A stretch of 64,000 nt of DNA from Tolypocladium sp. Sup5 PDA-1 (GCA_000750105.3 JPHH03000003.1:992001-1056000); one strand, 5' to 3'; shown: positions 33,597-46,480, counted from the first letter of the stretch. Numbers and translations are program-made. Notes: generated by a model not told the origin, from the sequence alone.

Positions 33597-34913
33597 CTAA
33601 GCTATATTAGGAACGCCCCCACCTAATTTAGCAGGGGTTAGTCCCCTGCCTTCCTTGTACTCGTTTCCTCCCTCAAGCTCCATTATCATTTGTACATGCC
33701 TTAGGATTCTCTCAATCCAAGCTTGGATACGGTCTTGCGGCAGCTCTTTCCATGCGGCGTTCCAAGCCGTAATAGCTTCTTGCCGGTTCTTCGGGGCCCC
33801 CTTGCTCGTAGTGCGTCTCTTCATCCAAGGCCAGGCTGGCTCAATTGCGTTGAGATCGGGAGAGTTGCCGCACCAAAGGAGTCGTTGGATTTGATGAAGG
33901 TCATAGACCTGCTGCTGGATGTAATGACTGTGTGCCGGAGCCTTGTCTTCTTGAACGAGCGTGCCCGGCCGGTCCGTTGCGCATTCCTTCGCAAAAGGGA
34001 AGAGCTTCGGGATAAGGATCTTCTTCTGGTACTGATACCAATCGATCCCTGACCCCTTGCGGCGTGTGAGCTTGCCGTTTTTTGAATTCCATCGCCACGA
34101 GGGTTTCTTTCCAGGAAGTTGGCGTAGGTTCAATCGTCTCATCGAATTCTCAAGCTCCCATTTCTCCTTTGCGGCAGACTCGAGCTCTTCGTTCATCTTC
34201 TCGATCGTTTCCGTAGCGGCTTTCTTCTCTTGCGCAGTCTCCGGAGACCAGCAATGCGCAGGGCCCTTCCGATCATAGGAAAAGCAACCCCAGAACATAA
34301 ATTCAGAAGAGCCTTTCCATCGCTCACGAATGCAGCTCTTTACGAACGCCTCGTCGCTCTTCCGCCAAACGCGATAGCTGCCTCTGCGATGGAGTAAGAC
34401 GACGGAGGTCTCGTCAGACCAAATAACATTCTTCCAATCCTCAAGGGTCCAGTCCTTACGCTCAAGGCACCAGCGTAGACGATCCGTTCTCATCTTCTTC
34501 GATAATCTAGGCTTCCTCGTCGGCTTCGTCTTATTATACCCGAGCTTTTTCATAACCCGCCACACCGTAACAGAGGAAACGGGAATCCCCTCAGCACTAA
34601 GCTCCCCAGAGATATCAGCGCACGTCTTTTCTCTCCCATACCTATCGCGGCGGACCTTGCTCACGATCTTCTCTTGCATTTCTTTCGTTTGCTTCGACGG
34701 GCGCCCGGGGCGAGGTTCATCCTTAACAAAGTCATCCTTGATATTCACGGGCCGGCAGCTTGGATCGAATCCACGCTTAAGTGCCCTAGCATAGATACGG
34801 TTGACCTGACGGATAGAGACCCCCGAGATAGAGGCAGCCTCAGTAGTACTCGTGCCGCAACACTTTAGCCCAAGCACAAAGGCCCTCGTTGCGATATCTT
34901 GAGTTGGGGCCAT
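33597..34913 (-). CDS. Tc1/mariner transposase, DDE type
   Basis: 438 residues from the second in-frame ATG (MAPTQDIATRAF); an alternative start five codons earlier lies at 34928. The N-terminal half has two helix-turn-helix regions (about 8-45, and 70-125 with a GRPS motif of the kind that binds the minor groove) for repeat binding. The catalytic domain carries D167 in NVIWSDETSV, D323 in QEDKAPAHSH and E358 in NSPDLNAIEPAW. There are 34 residues between the second Asp and the Glu, the canonical Tc1 DD34E spacing. No stop or frameshift interrupts it. The insertion between the first and second Asp is long (about 155 residues, including a Glu/Lys-rich helix). It looks catalytically intact; activity cannot be judged from sequence. 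Confidence 0.95.
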   Translation of the reverse strand: MAPTQDIATRAFVLGLKCCGTSTTEAASISGVSIRQVNRIYARALKRGFDPSCRPVNIKDDFVKDEPRPGRPSKQTKEMQEKIVSKVRRDRYGREKTCADISGELSAEGIPVSSVTVWRVMKKLGYNKTKPTRKPRLSKKMRTDRLRWCLERKDWTLEDWKNVIWSDETSVVLLHRRGSYRVWRKSDEAFVKSCIRERWKGSSEFMFWGCFSYDRKGPAHCWSPETAQEKKAATETIEKMNEELESAAKEKWELENSMRRLNLRQLPGKKPSWRWNSKNGKLTRRKGSGIDWYQYQKKILIPKLFPFAKECATDRPGTLVQEDKAPAHSHYIQQQVYDLHQIQRLLWCGNSPDLNAIEPAWPWMKRRTTSKGAPKNRQEAITAWNAAWKELPQDRIQAWIERILRHVQMIMELEGGNEYKEGRGLTPAKLGGGVPNIA

Positions 34914-35066
34914 GGCGATTGGGAACAAGATGCGTGGTTTACACGAATGAGGAGGGGAAAGTTACCTTACAAAATATGTGCGGTGGTTCCTAGCACGATT
35001 CACCGCCCTTACGTGCAGGGATTCAATCAATTGAACAGGGATTCGAGCAGGGATTTGCCCCCCTGT

Positions 35067-35095
35067 CTGGACAACTATTTTGAAAGCGACCTCCG
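35067..35095 (-). repeat. right terminal inverted repeat of the Tc1 element
   Basis: Exact inverted copy of the left 29-bp repeat, followed by the TA target copy at 35096-35097. Confidence 0.96.
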
Positions 35096-35097
35096 TA

Positions 35098-36615
35098 CAG
35101 CGCAACCGACGGTGGGCCGCCTCGTGCGCCCCCGCATTGAGCAAGCCACTCGAGACTGGCTTCTGCTCAGCCAGGCCAGAGACCATTCCGCAATTGGCAT
35201 CTCCTAAGCCTGTCCGACTCCCCCCAGCTTCGCCAACATGGCATGGCGCCTGTCACTGTCCAATGCCCGCGGCTCCCGGCACTGGGCGACGTCCATCTGT
35301 CTTGGTGGGGAAATGAGGCGCTAGAGGGGCCTGTTGCGGAGGCGTTAGTAATAAGAAGCTGCTTGCTTGCCTTGCTGGCTGGCTTGTGCCGTCGAGCCTG
35401 TCGTGCACGTCGGTACATAACATACATCATGATGCAACGGCGACAGCGTCGAACGACGGGCGGAACGTCGGCTGGGAAAGGTGAGTCGCACGCACGTACA
35501 CGTACGTGTTCATGTCCATTTCGTTGTCCGAAAAACTGCGTCCGGTCGCCTGTCCTTCCGGCCACCGCGGTGCTCGAAACGGTGGCATCTCAGTCGCACC
35601 GTTGCAGGGCCCTGCAGCCGGTCTGTGTGCCGCGAGTCAGCGATTGGCGACCTCCTCAGGCAACTCGAAACGAACACCCTGGGCGTGACGAGCGTTGCGC
35701 CTCTCTGGCGCGGTTGACGTTTGGAAGGACGTTTGGGCATCATTGCCAGAGCAAGACTCGAGATTGTCCTTTTGCTGCAGAGAACTGGTGAGGAGGTGGA
35801 CGTCCCGGTCACCGGATGGATCAGGTGATGAAGCTGCAGCCGACGTCACGACGGGGTAACTTGACCGCTCCTTCCAAATGGAAACCGAGGACATCCAGTG
35901 CACAGCTCATATTATAAAAACACATCTACGAAGCGCAAAGCACTAGGCACGGTAGGGAATACGAGCACGAGCATCGCATATTCGAGACAACTGCAGTCTG
36001 CACCGTTGCGCACGCGTAAAAGTTGTCTTCCTGTGTGCTCCGTGCTCCCTCTAATAAGGCCATTCGCCCAGCCGACAGATCGTGTATCCATGCAGTATCT
36101 AATAGTATCCAGAGACGATGCCCATGTTCATCCATCCATTGTCTTTTTTGCGCAACGCCCGTTCGCCCGTGCGGTGTTGCCATCGCTCGCGTCATGCTTC
36201 CCGATCCTCATGAGTGATAGCCCCGAAAGAAATCCGTCCTGAACCGTTTTTGAAAAAGCCGACGAGGAAGCAAGAGTCATGATGCTTCGTGCCTCGACAC
36301 CGCCCGTCCCGTCCTCACATGAGTGAAAAGGGAAAAGAAAAGAAAGAAAAAAAAGAGGGAAAAATCTATATGCCGCAAGAGATATCCTTTCGTCTTGAAA
36401 TACCAACCAACGCCAGTCCCCATCCCTGCTGCCCGACTGAAGGGGGTATTGGGCGCCAACAATGTCGTTGAGATTAAATCGAAATATGAGAGAAAAAGAG
36501 CACGGCACAAACAGGGGGGGGGGGACGAAGAAAAGAGAGAAAGAAGAAGTAAAGGCCAGGACGGAGAAGACTGTACAGCTCCGGAAACCGGGCTGCAAGT
36601 CCGTCATGGAGCTTC
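35098..36615. other. intergenic region
   Basis: 1.5 kb between the transposon and the 3' end of the MFS gene. No coding region was recognised. A run of 11 G occurs at 36514-36524 close to the MFS stop, probably in its 3' UTR. Confidence 0.5.
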
Positions 36616-38641
36616 TCAAGCTGCCTCCTCGTCGTCGTAAAGAACCGAGTCGTCGAGCAAGGCTTCCTCCTCCGGAGTAGGGGCCTGAGGCTCGCCCTCC
36701 GAAATCTGCGAGCTGAGGTAGGCGCCAGCGATGGTGACGATTCCACTGAACCACCACGCAAGGCCAGAATAGCCTGTCTGCAGGCCCACTGCGTAGAGAG
36801 CGCCGGAAAGCATAGGCCCGAGTGCTCTGCATAAGCTTGCCGTCGAAGCGGCGATTCCATTGATCGTGCCAAGCACCTGTTTACTCGGTGCAGCGTTTGC
36901 AAGGAGGATCGCGTTGTTGGGGTACGCCATGGTCGAATAGGTGCACTTCCAGATGACCAGAACGTAGATGGCCGGCATCCTCAGGCTCTCCGGTAGCAGG
37001 ACCACGTACGGCGTGACGAGGTACAGCGCAAAGTACGAAAAGGTCAACAGGCGAAACAGTCGGAGGGATCCCAACCTCCGGGTCACCGGCGTGACGATCA
37101 TGAAGTTGGACAGCAGTGAGTACAGCCCCTGGACAGACATGATGACGCCAATAGTCTTTGTCTCGAGGCCGAATCCATCCACAAATTTAAAGGGCAGCTC
37201 CACGACTGGGTGCTTCGGCGGCGCGGTGCTGAGAAACACGGGAAAGAGCTGGTCAAATGTCATTGTGTGACTAGTCTGGCGTCAGTGATGTCCAAAGTCA
37301 AGGGTGTAAAATGGGAAGCACGCACAAGGCAAGAATACCATAGGAGATGATGTTCATGATGACCGGCTTGGTGAAGACCTTGGGCTTGTGGCTGGCCTGT
37401 GACTCGGGTTGCTGGGGTTGGGCAGCCGCTGCAGGAGGCTCCGGGTCGGCCTGTGGCGCGAGCCTGGGCGAGTTCTCCCGACTCTGATACGCGGGCAGAG
37501 GCTCATCCACGTCAGACATCTTGGCGTTTGCTCGGGAGCAACCTCCCGATGTGTCGTATCCCGCCGAGCCGTCGCTTGCGAGAAGGGCCTGCTTCTCGGG
37601 TGCCCGTCCGCGACACTTGCAAACCGCGCTCTTCCGAAACAGAGCTGCAATCCGGTCCCCGATCTCACGACCCCGGTCCCGCTCGAGCTTCTTCATGGAA
37701 TGGGTCTCGTCGAGAAACAAGAGGCCAACGATGACCCCAACAAATACGGCTGCGGCGCTGAATAGATTGGGCAGCAGGTACGGATATTGGTCCCAAACGG
37801 TGCCGCGCGGGAACAGGTTGGGGTAGCTGATGCAGGGCCGTGCCAGGGCACCGCCGATCATAGGGCCAATGATGGATCTGTATGCGACGGTTAGAGCTGC
37901 ATGTCGTCACCAACGTGCTTGAGCCAGGACGTACCCGATGCACCAAACCATGGGCATGATGGTGTAAGCCCGGGCTGCAACCTGTCAGTCGAATATTCCC
38001 CGACCAGTCAACAGCCACCGTTCGAGGCACTCACGTTGATGCTCCCTCGCAGTCACCAACTCGGCTACGGTTGTCTGCACCACGCCGATGTTTCTAGTTC
38101 CCAATATTAGCCATGCCAGTGCTCAGGCGTGCGACAGGGAGCCCATGGTTGCCCTACCCGTTCAGCAGACCACCAAGAGCACGCGCGAAGAGCGCGACAG
38201 GCAGGCTTGGAGCAAACCCAAACACCAGCACGCTGAGAGCAGTTCCGATAAGGCCAGTCAGAATCACCGGCTTGCGCCCAATCTTGTCGCTCAAGCGCCC
38301 CCACATGACGCCTGTCGAGAACTCGGCCAAGGTGAAGGCAGACGTGACCATGCCGGCGTAGACGGCGATTTTGCTGGAGTCGTCGGTAATGTGGAAGTCC
38401 TCGATCATGTAATAGATGTACGGGAAAATTGACATGAATGCGATTGGTTCACATATCCTGCAGCACGCTGTACAACCGGGTCAGTCCCCGCGACTGGTGG
38501 CATCTACTACCGAGATGTGACAAGACCCCCTCGGGGTGAAGAATGCATACCTAGAACGAGCAACTGCTGGGTCGGGAACGGCGGCGTTTGACTTCCATTT
38601 CTGCCGCGGCGAGCCGCCGGCGCCGACATGTCTCTTCTCAT
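36616..38641 (-). CDS. MFS transporter, TetA/SLC46-like (DHA1 type)
   Basis: Membrane transporter of the major facilitator superfamily, likely a proton-coupled exporter of unknown substrate. Six exons: 38551-38641, 38158-38467, 38035-38093 (59 nt), 37935-37974 (40 nt), 37326-37877 and 36616-37270. They give 568 residues, all in phase. After RICEPIAFMSIFPYIYYMI, the MFS signature GVMWGRLSDKIGRKPV lies between TM2 and TM3. RALGGLLNGNIGVVQTTVAE and MVWCIGSIIGPMIGGAL (spanning introns) are typical of this subfamily. A roughly 130-residue cytosolic loop after TM6 is Pro/Ala/Gln-rich. The second half has AYPNNAILLANAAP and GTINGIAASTASLCRALGP. The C-terminus is acidic (EEEALLDDSVLYDDEE). The start could also be the in-frame ATG at 38629. 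Confidence 0.9.
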
Positions 38642-39800
38642 GATGGTGTCGACAGCTCCAGTCCTCCGTGTCGCCTTAGACGTTGCAGAGAGAACCAGGG
38701 GTATGGGGCGCGAGTAGGGAGGCTTCCTGTGAGGTTCGATCGCGTACTAGAGAGCCTATCCTCGCAGTATAGCTCCACGGCAAAGACTTCGTTTGACAAG
38801 CTGGGTGTTGGAGGCACCAGGGTGACCAAGGCGATGGCAGGGAAGGCTCCAGTTGGGGTAGTCGAAAGGGCAAAGGCAAGAGTCGGCGACAACAAAATCG
38901 GTCCAGTAAAGAGAAGCGTCCAAGTCTTATCATGAAGGAAGCAATGCGCCCAGGACTGGAGGGCAGTTCACACGTAGAAGCTATTATATGGTCAGAAGAA
39001 GGGGAGGGAAGCGTTGAAGAAGAGCGGGAGTGGATACACATATACGAGTAAGAGGACTCTGCGTCGAGACAGACGGTGACGAGAGATGGCCCCTCCATGT
39101 CCGGGATGTTAACGGGCGACCAGGACCCATCTCGGTACCCGTTGGGCCAAGTTTGGCACCAGATTAGGACGGGCGGTGACATGAGCCAGAGTGAGAAGGC
39201 CTCGGATCTCCCCTATTACAACAGAAAAGCAAGACGATGCGGCGAAGTTGGCTCCCACCAAGCCAGGACCGGGGGCACAACATTGGGCCGTGCGTGGGGC
39301 CATTGAACCTTGCGGCGAGCAAGAGCTAGTTCGCAAGTTGATAGCTGCAGGGGCGTGTGTGTAAAGCGGAAAGGCCAAGCCAGCCGGCCAGCCAGCCAGA
39401 AGCAAATCCTGACTTGCCTGAGCCGATGGGGTCCATAAGGCCCTGGTCAACCCGGCCAAGGCTGAAGCAACAGTGAGCTGGGATTGAGGCGGGCTGCCGG
39501 TACCGCAGAGGTACCTCCCACTCGGTCAAGTCGAGGACGAGTATATTGCTTCTGCGCCGTCATCGTCATCACCATCAATGGGCCGACAGGGGTTGGGGCA
39601 AAGGCGAGATGGCGGAGGAGGGGGCGGTGACAAGGCCATCGGGTCAGGGCCCCCCAGCAGGGCTGCCTCTCCGCGACCACAGCTTCGTCCTACAACAGAG
39701 CCCAGGAGAAAGACGCGGGACGAGGACAGCAACGGAGCGTGCAGCGAGATGGTGTGTTTAGGCTCGCGCACCCCGCCAGCAGGCCGGACGGATGAGTAGC

Positions 39801-39843
39801 GAACAACGACGACGACGACGACAACGACAACGACAACGACGAC
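39801..39843. repeat. GAC / GACAAC microsatellite
   Basis: About 43 bases of tandem GAC and GACAAC units. Confidence 0.8.
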
Positions 39844-40000
39844 TTGCTGGGAACCTTAGCGGCGGCCCTCGCGCGCCCTGCACTCCGGACCATCTTGCAT
39901 CTTGACGCGCCCCCCAGGCATCCGGAAAACCGCGTGTGGTCTTGCTGGCTCCTGATGTGTGGGCTCGTGCCGCAATTTGGCAATCATCATGGAAAAGGAA

Positions 40001-40014
40001 GGGGGGGGGGGGGG
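40001..40014. repeat. poly-G tract
   Basis: An uninterrupted run of 14 G on the plus strand. Confidence 0.9.
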
Positions 40015-43000
40015 TGGCATTCAGCGCGGCCAGGCTGAGGGCTACCCGGCGTGCTGGTGCTACCGGGGCCGTGGGCCGCCAGCATCCATGCCGTGCGATT
40101 TGATGGACGGATTTCGGGCCAGGGCCTCTCCCTACGAGTACGAGTAGGTGGGCAATTACGAGTAGCGGCGGCGTTGCTCGTACGGAGCCCGAAGATGAAC
40201 GTCGTTGGCCCACGCGCCGCCATCCATGGCGCCTCGTCTTGCTGGCTCGTCTTTTCTTTTTCCGTGTTCCCCGTTGCCCGTAGATTGTTTAATAAGCCCA
40301 TGTCTGGCGCGCGGGATGTGCGATCCATAGGTACGGACTACGAACCACGGACTACTTCGTACCTTATGTACAGTACTTCGTACGAGTACACCCGTGGCAG
40401 CAAACCGTAGGAACAACTCGTAGGACCCCGCTCGACGCTCGACGCTCAAAGGGTAATAGCGAACAGCATCCAAATCGTCTGATTGGGCGGCCCGTTCCCC
40501 GACACGCGGTGGCCCAGGCCACGGCGCGGGTGACGGGTTTTGTTGGTTTCTGCATCTCGGTACAATGCAATTCTCCAGCCTGCTGACTAGCATCTCGCTT
40601 CTTGGCGAAGCGCAGGCGATGACGAAGAGCGCCCCCGCTACGGATACTTCGTACGGTGAGTACGCACTTGCGCCCTCGCCGGCCAACTTGTCCCTCTGTT
40701 TGGAGTCTTTGGACAAGCTGCCACGACCTCGGGTTGCTGCTTATACTCGAATGGAAACCTGATAAAGGCAGGGCAACTTGGATGGCGCCCTGGCGCTGTG
40801 GATTTCTTCGCCGTGTTTCGCCAGCCGCCGTGTCCCTTTGCATCTGGTCGACGAGTTGCTTTTGCTCACGAAAACGTCGGCTTGAAGGGGGCGTGGTGCG
40901 TCGCCGGGTCTCGCCTGGTCACCATCCACACCCCCTCCACTCGCGCACCGCAAGCGGCAGTCGCCTTGCCAGAGCAGCTCTGTACGAGAACCACTCAGCG
41001 ACCTGAGCCCAACCTGCACCTTCGCGATGCCATTATTCAGCGGTCCAAATGTCCAAAGCCGCTGCGGTGGCTCTGGCCGAGATGGACAGGACGGTAACGA
41101 TTGGGCTACGGATAGATGAGGCGAGGCGGTGAACGCTCCAGTGAGGCGGACCTTGGATTGTGCAACTGGGCGGGCTGGTTGTCTGACTGGCAGAGTCATC
41201 GACAACGAACCCGGCCATGGCATCGGGGCCCCGGCCGAGGCCTCGCATGGCCGCAGCCGCATCAACAACAAAGACCGCGGAAGCAGCGCTTGTTCGTAAG
41301 GCAGGGCCCAGTCGCGAATGCGTCCCTGTTCGCACACATGATTCCGAGTACGGGTATGTGTACTTGGTGTAACTCAATCCCTCATGCCAGCGGCAGCAAA
41401 CAACCATGAGTGGTGCAATGCACAGGTGCGGTGCGCACACGCGCATGGTTGCCTTTCGGTGAGTATGCGCCTTGGCTGTGCACCATCGAAGCCGCAGTTC
41501 GCGACGTGGCTATCCACGGCATCCGATAGGAACAAGGCGCCGTCCGGCCCTGGAGACGTTGCCGTGTTGGCCATCATGTGCCACGGCCGGCATGTTGTAG
41601 TACTCGGCCGGGCGGGAATGGCCTTACCCGCCGTCAGATCTGCATCCATCCGCCCAACGGCGCATGCGATACATGCTTCTTGCCGGCCACGTACGTACGA
41701 AGTACATCGAGATTGTTACACAGCTTTTGCTGACAGCCCAACTCCGGGCGCCATCCGCCAGAATGAAAACGCATCATGCGTCAGAGGTAGGAAGCGAGTG
41801 CTGCCGTCATCCTCCGTTCAATTCAGGTAGTCCGAAGCATGGTGCTGTCAACGGGTGCGTATCGGCTCACCCGATATTAGGCAGATTGGGAAGTTGTTCC
41901 CGCTGTTGCCATAGATAAATGGCCTAGACGCTTCCCGAAACTGTGGACACAACAACCTATGTCACCGCGGGAACCCGCCTCCTATCCGCGAAGCGCTGAA
42001 GATAATTGGGGTTGTCCCATCTGGAAGCCAGTCCTATCATAGGTAGATAGACGACGGCACGGTAGTGACCGCCTCGGGTCGTTATCCACCGAACCAAGGT
42101 ACTGGTGGCTGGGCAGTGGGAAGACTTGCTGACCTGACGAAGTGCTTCGTACAACGGCCGGAGGGTTTGACGGCGTCTTGTTTCCGGGTTCGCAAGCGAC
42201 ATGCCACGACGCAAGCGTCCATATCTCGCGACTTCATCAACTGCCGAGTGCATATGCTTTGCGTTACTGAACACAGTGCTTCGTACATACTTCGTATGTG
42301 CTGGAGTAATAAAACTGTAAAGGGGAACAAGCCACGAATTGCCTTCCGACAGGGAGTCGTAGTGTCCGCATGTGTGCGTCAGCCACGTGGTGAGGACCCT
42401 CGCGTCTCTGACGTAAAAGCAGCAATCTGCTTGCAGGCGTCGCCTTTGAGGCAATGTTTCAGTTGTCAGTGTTAATACATAACGACGTGCGTGTCAGGCT
42501 GTCAGCTGACCCCTGACTCGAGTCATACTCGTACCTCGGTGAGGGTGGGCAAGAGCAAGCTGTTTGGATAGGCCAATCGACTCAAGCCTGGTTGCAAAAG
42601 ACTCACATCAGCATGACCCGAGACACGGGTCACCGCCAGAGCCAGGCCCCTCCGAGACTTTGCTAGTCCGGGGACACGGAGCCGGTGCTGTGAGGTACTC
42701 TGGCGAATCCCCCTCTTAGTTAGTGGGGTTGAGAGTGAGGCACAAAAATGGCGGTGGATGGCCATCTCGTTTCGTTGGTTTCACGCCAGTGGGGGAGATG
42801 GTAAAAGTTGGAATCTGGCAGTGGCAAGAGTGGCTTCTCGAGTTGGGCGCAGGCCAGGGTCCCGTTTGTTTCTGGCAAACCCTGGTTGTCATGTCCAACG
42901 TCTGGCAGGGAGAGGGCGTGTGCCACTGGAAAGCCTCCGCGTCCACTGATCCGGTCCAGCGCTCTGGGCCCTTGCGGCAGAGTGCCGGAATTGCTACCGG

Positions 43001-44285
43001 CTCCACAGTCCAGATGGAAAAGCTCCTCGTACATACAAGTACCGCGGAGGTACTTCGTACTGGTGTCGATAGCCAAAGGCAAGCCCAGTAGATCGTGCCT
43101 ACCAGATGAGGGTGGCTTCTTTGCTTCCATGTGTATCATTTGCTCAGTCGGTTGCTTCGGTACAAAGTAGCCAGCCAACCAACACAGGGACGCCTTGTCG
43201 CGGGATCCCAGGACAAGGCTGGTTGACATGCGCCTTGCCGTGCTCTTGGCTTTGTTCCAACGCACCGACAACAGCGCTCGCCTATTTCCACCACAACAGA
43301 GAAACGTGGCAGAGTAATTCGGGTCAAGGTGTGTGCGCACGTCCAGCTGCTTGGCACGTTGGTGAAGGCTGCCGTTCTCGGTAGCAACCAAAGGAAAACT
43401 GTGGCGGACTATCGTGCCATCTCTGACCTTCGCTTTGTCATCGTCTCGACTTGGTCCTGGGACAGGGCCATGTACCTTGCCTTATGTGGCAGCATGCATG
43501 ACATGCAGCAGCACCAGCAGTGGGAAAGGCAGGCAGCCCATCCAGAGCCATTGTCGAACCCGAGGCTGAGGTCGCACCAAAGAGCATGCTTGACCACTAT
43601 GGGCGGCGGCTGGGTCGCATCCACGACGCTTCGCTCCTCTTGCAAGTGCAATCAAGACCAGCCTGGGCATCAAAACGAGGTTGCGTATTCTCGCAGACTC
43701 GCCTGCCGTCGTCTCCGTGTTCCTGTACCGGCGCACCCGGCGCCGCAAAGGCAGTTGTTGCCGTTGCCCTCACCGCCAGATCCCGACGGGAGCCTCGTGA
43801 TCACACACAGCCTCGATGGACTTTTGCCGGTTCCAGCTGTCGGGTGCTAGTATGTACTGTAGCTGCTAGCCCCTGGGCCCGGGCGACTCGAGCGCCCAGC
43901 AGCGCCCCAGTGTCGTCATCAGTCAACCGCTGGCGTGGGAGATTCATCCAATGCTTTGGCTTCCGGGGAGGCATCCCTTGTATCCGGTCCTAGCGGAGCC
44001 CGGTTCTCTTCCCCGGACCTGAGCGGCGCGAGCGAACAATGGCCCGTGAGTGGTGGCCCGCTGCTGGAACCGGAAATTTAAAGCTGTGCTAGCCTGCAGC
44101 CGTGGCGTCGCATGGCGCCCCAGACCAGGATCCCAGGTCTGGTGGGGGTGAACCCTGGCCAGCGTGATTGGCACTCGGCTGCCAAGGGGCCCTTTGCAAG
44201 CTGGCCACGGACGGCGTCCCGAGGGATTGGATTGATCTGATGCGCCAGCCGCCACGACGACTTGGGATCGTGCGGCCTGTAGTCC

Positions 44286-44308
44286 GTACTCCGTACTGTA
44301 CGGAGTAC
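44286..44308. repeat. 23-bp palindrome of the GTAC family
   Basis: GTACTCCGTAC and its exact inverse complement GTACGGAGTAC separated by one base. It is the clearest member of a family of short GTAC-based inverted repeats in intergenic DNA. Confidence 0.85.
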
Positions 44309-46480
44309 AACTATGCTTCAGGAAACGCAGATGACTTTGCTGTACGAAGTCGTCGGGGCCCCCTCCGTATCATCCGCGGCGGGTCCAAGCCGTTGAGACT
44401 TGAGAGAGGGCAAGCGGGGAGGGCTGCAATACACACACACGGCCTATACCTCCCAGACGTCAGTCCAGGCACGTCGATTGCCTCGGCCTCACGCCACAGG
44501 CACGCCCCTTGATGTATGTGCTGCCCGTCATGGTCGTTCGTACGACGAACTGTCAATGTGAACTATCATGAACAGAGGCAGATCGGGACTCAGATGGCTG
44601 CAAGGCACACATGTCGATGTTGGCTCGCACGGGCCCGAAAGAAAGGCACTTGCAGCGATACCTCGAACTGGGCGCATTCTCGTAGAAGGCCGTACTGTTG
44701 TCGGCTGACGGAACGCAGGGTCTTCTGCAGGTGCCGTCAGCAGTCGAACGACACCAACGTTTCATCAGTGCTCCCGCTTCGTTTGGCCGTGCCTGCTGTC
44801 GTCCTTGCTTTTGCCAGCGTCCACTGGGCATTGCTTTTTACGCCCGTTTTTCGTCGGCCCAGTTCAGTTGCTCAGACCTTCTCGAAAGTTTCGGGAAGGG
44901 GGTGGTGTGGGTTTACGAAGCAGTAGCCACCTCACCGCAGGCAAAAAACAAAGGCAGCCCGCGTCGCAGCACCGCAGCCAGGTGGTACCTCGGGCACGCG
45001 CAGTGTGTCCGTATTGCGATCAACTGCGCCGCCGTGCCAGAGCGGCCGTCGTGCACCTTGGAAGATGAAAATGCGTGATCAACAAGGGACCTTCATCCCC
45101 GCTCCTTGACGCGGTCGGGCGAATGGGAATCTGAGGCGGGCGAGAGATGTTGGGATGTTGGTGGCTCGTCTGAATTGTTTGATTGGCAAACCCTCTTGAC
45201 CCTCGAGTGCGAACTTTTCTCGGCTCTCTGTGGCGACGAGGCTAGGAAGGCACACCCGAGCCGCCTTGATGAGGCTGTTTCCCGCTATGAAGTGCTTCGT
45301 AATAATCCGTATCCGTACATGCCTGCCCCTCACCTTCAGCTCCCACCTTCCAATCGGCCTTACCCCAGATCAGGAGATCTTCCCATATTGTTTTCTTTTG
45401 CCGTCTATTAGACTGCGGGCTGTACCAAGCACTGCCTGCATTCGAGATGGGACACAGGCCACAGTATACGTATAGTACGGTACGAATCATCACCTGGAGC
45501 CACCCTTCTAGGTAGACTCTGCCAGGTTCAATTGCATGGGGCCAAAAACGGCGCCTATGGGCGTGGCATCGATCTGTGTGAAGGTCACGCAGAGATGCCA
45601 GCCAACACCAGCACCGTTGAGCACCCAATGTCCATGTTGCCCCCCGCCTTCGAGCCTCGACAAGACGAATCCTCGTTAATAAACCGCCCAATGTTCAGGG
45701 GATGCCTGGTACCGGTCAGCTCGCCGCAAAACAGTCAGGGCCCCAGGAGACTTCCCACCAATACACGTCACAATATTTCCAGATGCCCACGTTGCGGTGA
45801 GTCGAAAAACATGAACTGGTACCCGTCATGCCCCGCGGCGACTGTTGTTGACCAGCTGTTCTAGAAGCGGCCTTTCCATCCGAACAACCCCGGCAACTGG
45901 GCTCGGAACTGAGATGCGACACCGAGTGGGCACCCCGTCGCCCGAAATCCCAATTGCGCGTGCCCCTAATAAAGTCAATTGAAAATGGGGTGCTGCCCCG
46001 ACGCTTGTCCCCCAATCCCTGTCCAGATCGATCTTTGACGGGCGCACTACGGACCGCTGCTGCATAGCTCGGGCTTCTCTCGTCATGCCTTCTTGATATG
46101 TAAGCAACTTTTGGAATCACAACTCAAGCGTGGCTCGGCCCATGGCCACGGGAAACGCGGCAAGTAGCCAAGATGAGGTTGTGTTGAGGTTAATCATCTC
46201 ATTAGCGAAAGCGCAGCTGAACAACTAGCAAGCATGGACTTGAGGCCTCACAGTTGATCCTGTCGTTCCGGCCCATCCTATCAGTTGGAGAAGAACCAAT
46301 ATTGGTCTGCGGCATGCACTATACACTATCAGAGGAACGGCACAAGAGTTTGGAGCTGCAGGTGCTTCGTTCTTGAAGTCAATTGCTTCGTCAGCGACAT
46401 AGCAGCTCATCAGCCGGCATCCAATCCAGGCGCACGAGACAGTCCCAGGACCCCTGCCGAGACCAAGCACTTTTGAGGCT

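Larger units (their letters stand above)
33554..35095 (-). mobile_element. complete Tc1/mariner DNA transposon (DD34E)
   Basis: A 1542-bp element bounded by perfect 29-bp terminal inverted repeats (33554-33582 and 35067-35095, beginning CGGAGGTCGCTTTC), each flanked by the TA dinucleotide expected as target duplication (33552-33553 and 35096-35097). It contains one uninterrupted transposase gene that ends 15 bp inside the left repeat. The perfect repeats and open frame suggest recent insertion and no strong repeat-induced point mutation. Confidence 0.95.

Noticed and set aside
36128..36832. 234-codon minus-strand frame
   Set aside because: It overlaps the true MFS C-terminal exon in another frame and the G-run in its 3' flank.
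40565..40762. 65-codon frame with a signal-peptide-like start, candidate small secreted protein
   Set aside because: After the hydrophobic start there is no Cys pattern, and the frame crosses a GTAC motif; too weak to call.
42720..43391. 223-codon minus-strand frame in the gene desert
   Set aside because: Composition is not protein-like, it overlaps similar frames on both strands, and it contains GTAC palindromes that are otherwise intergenic.
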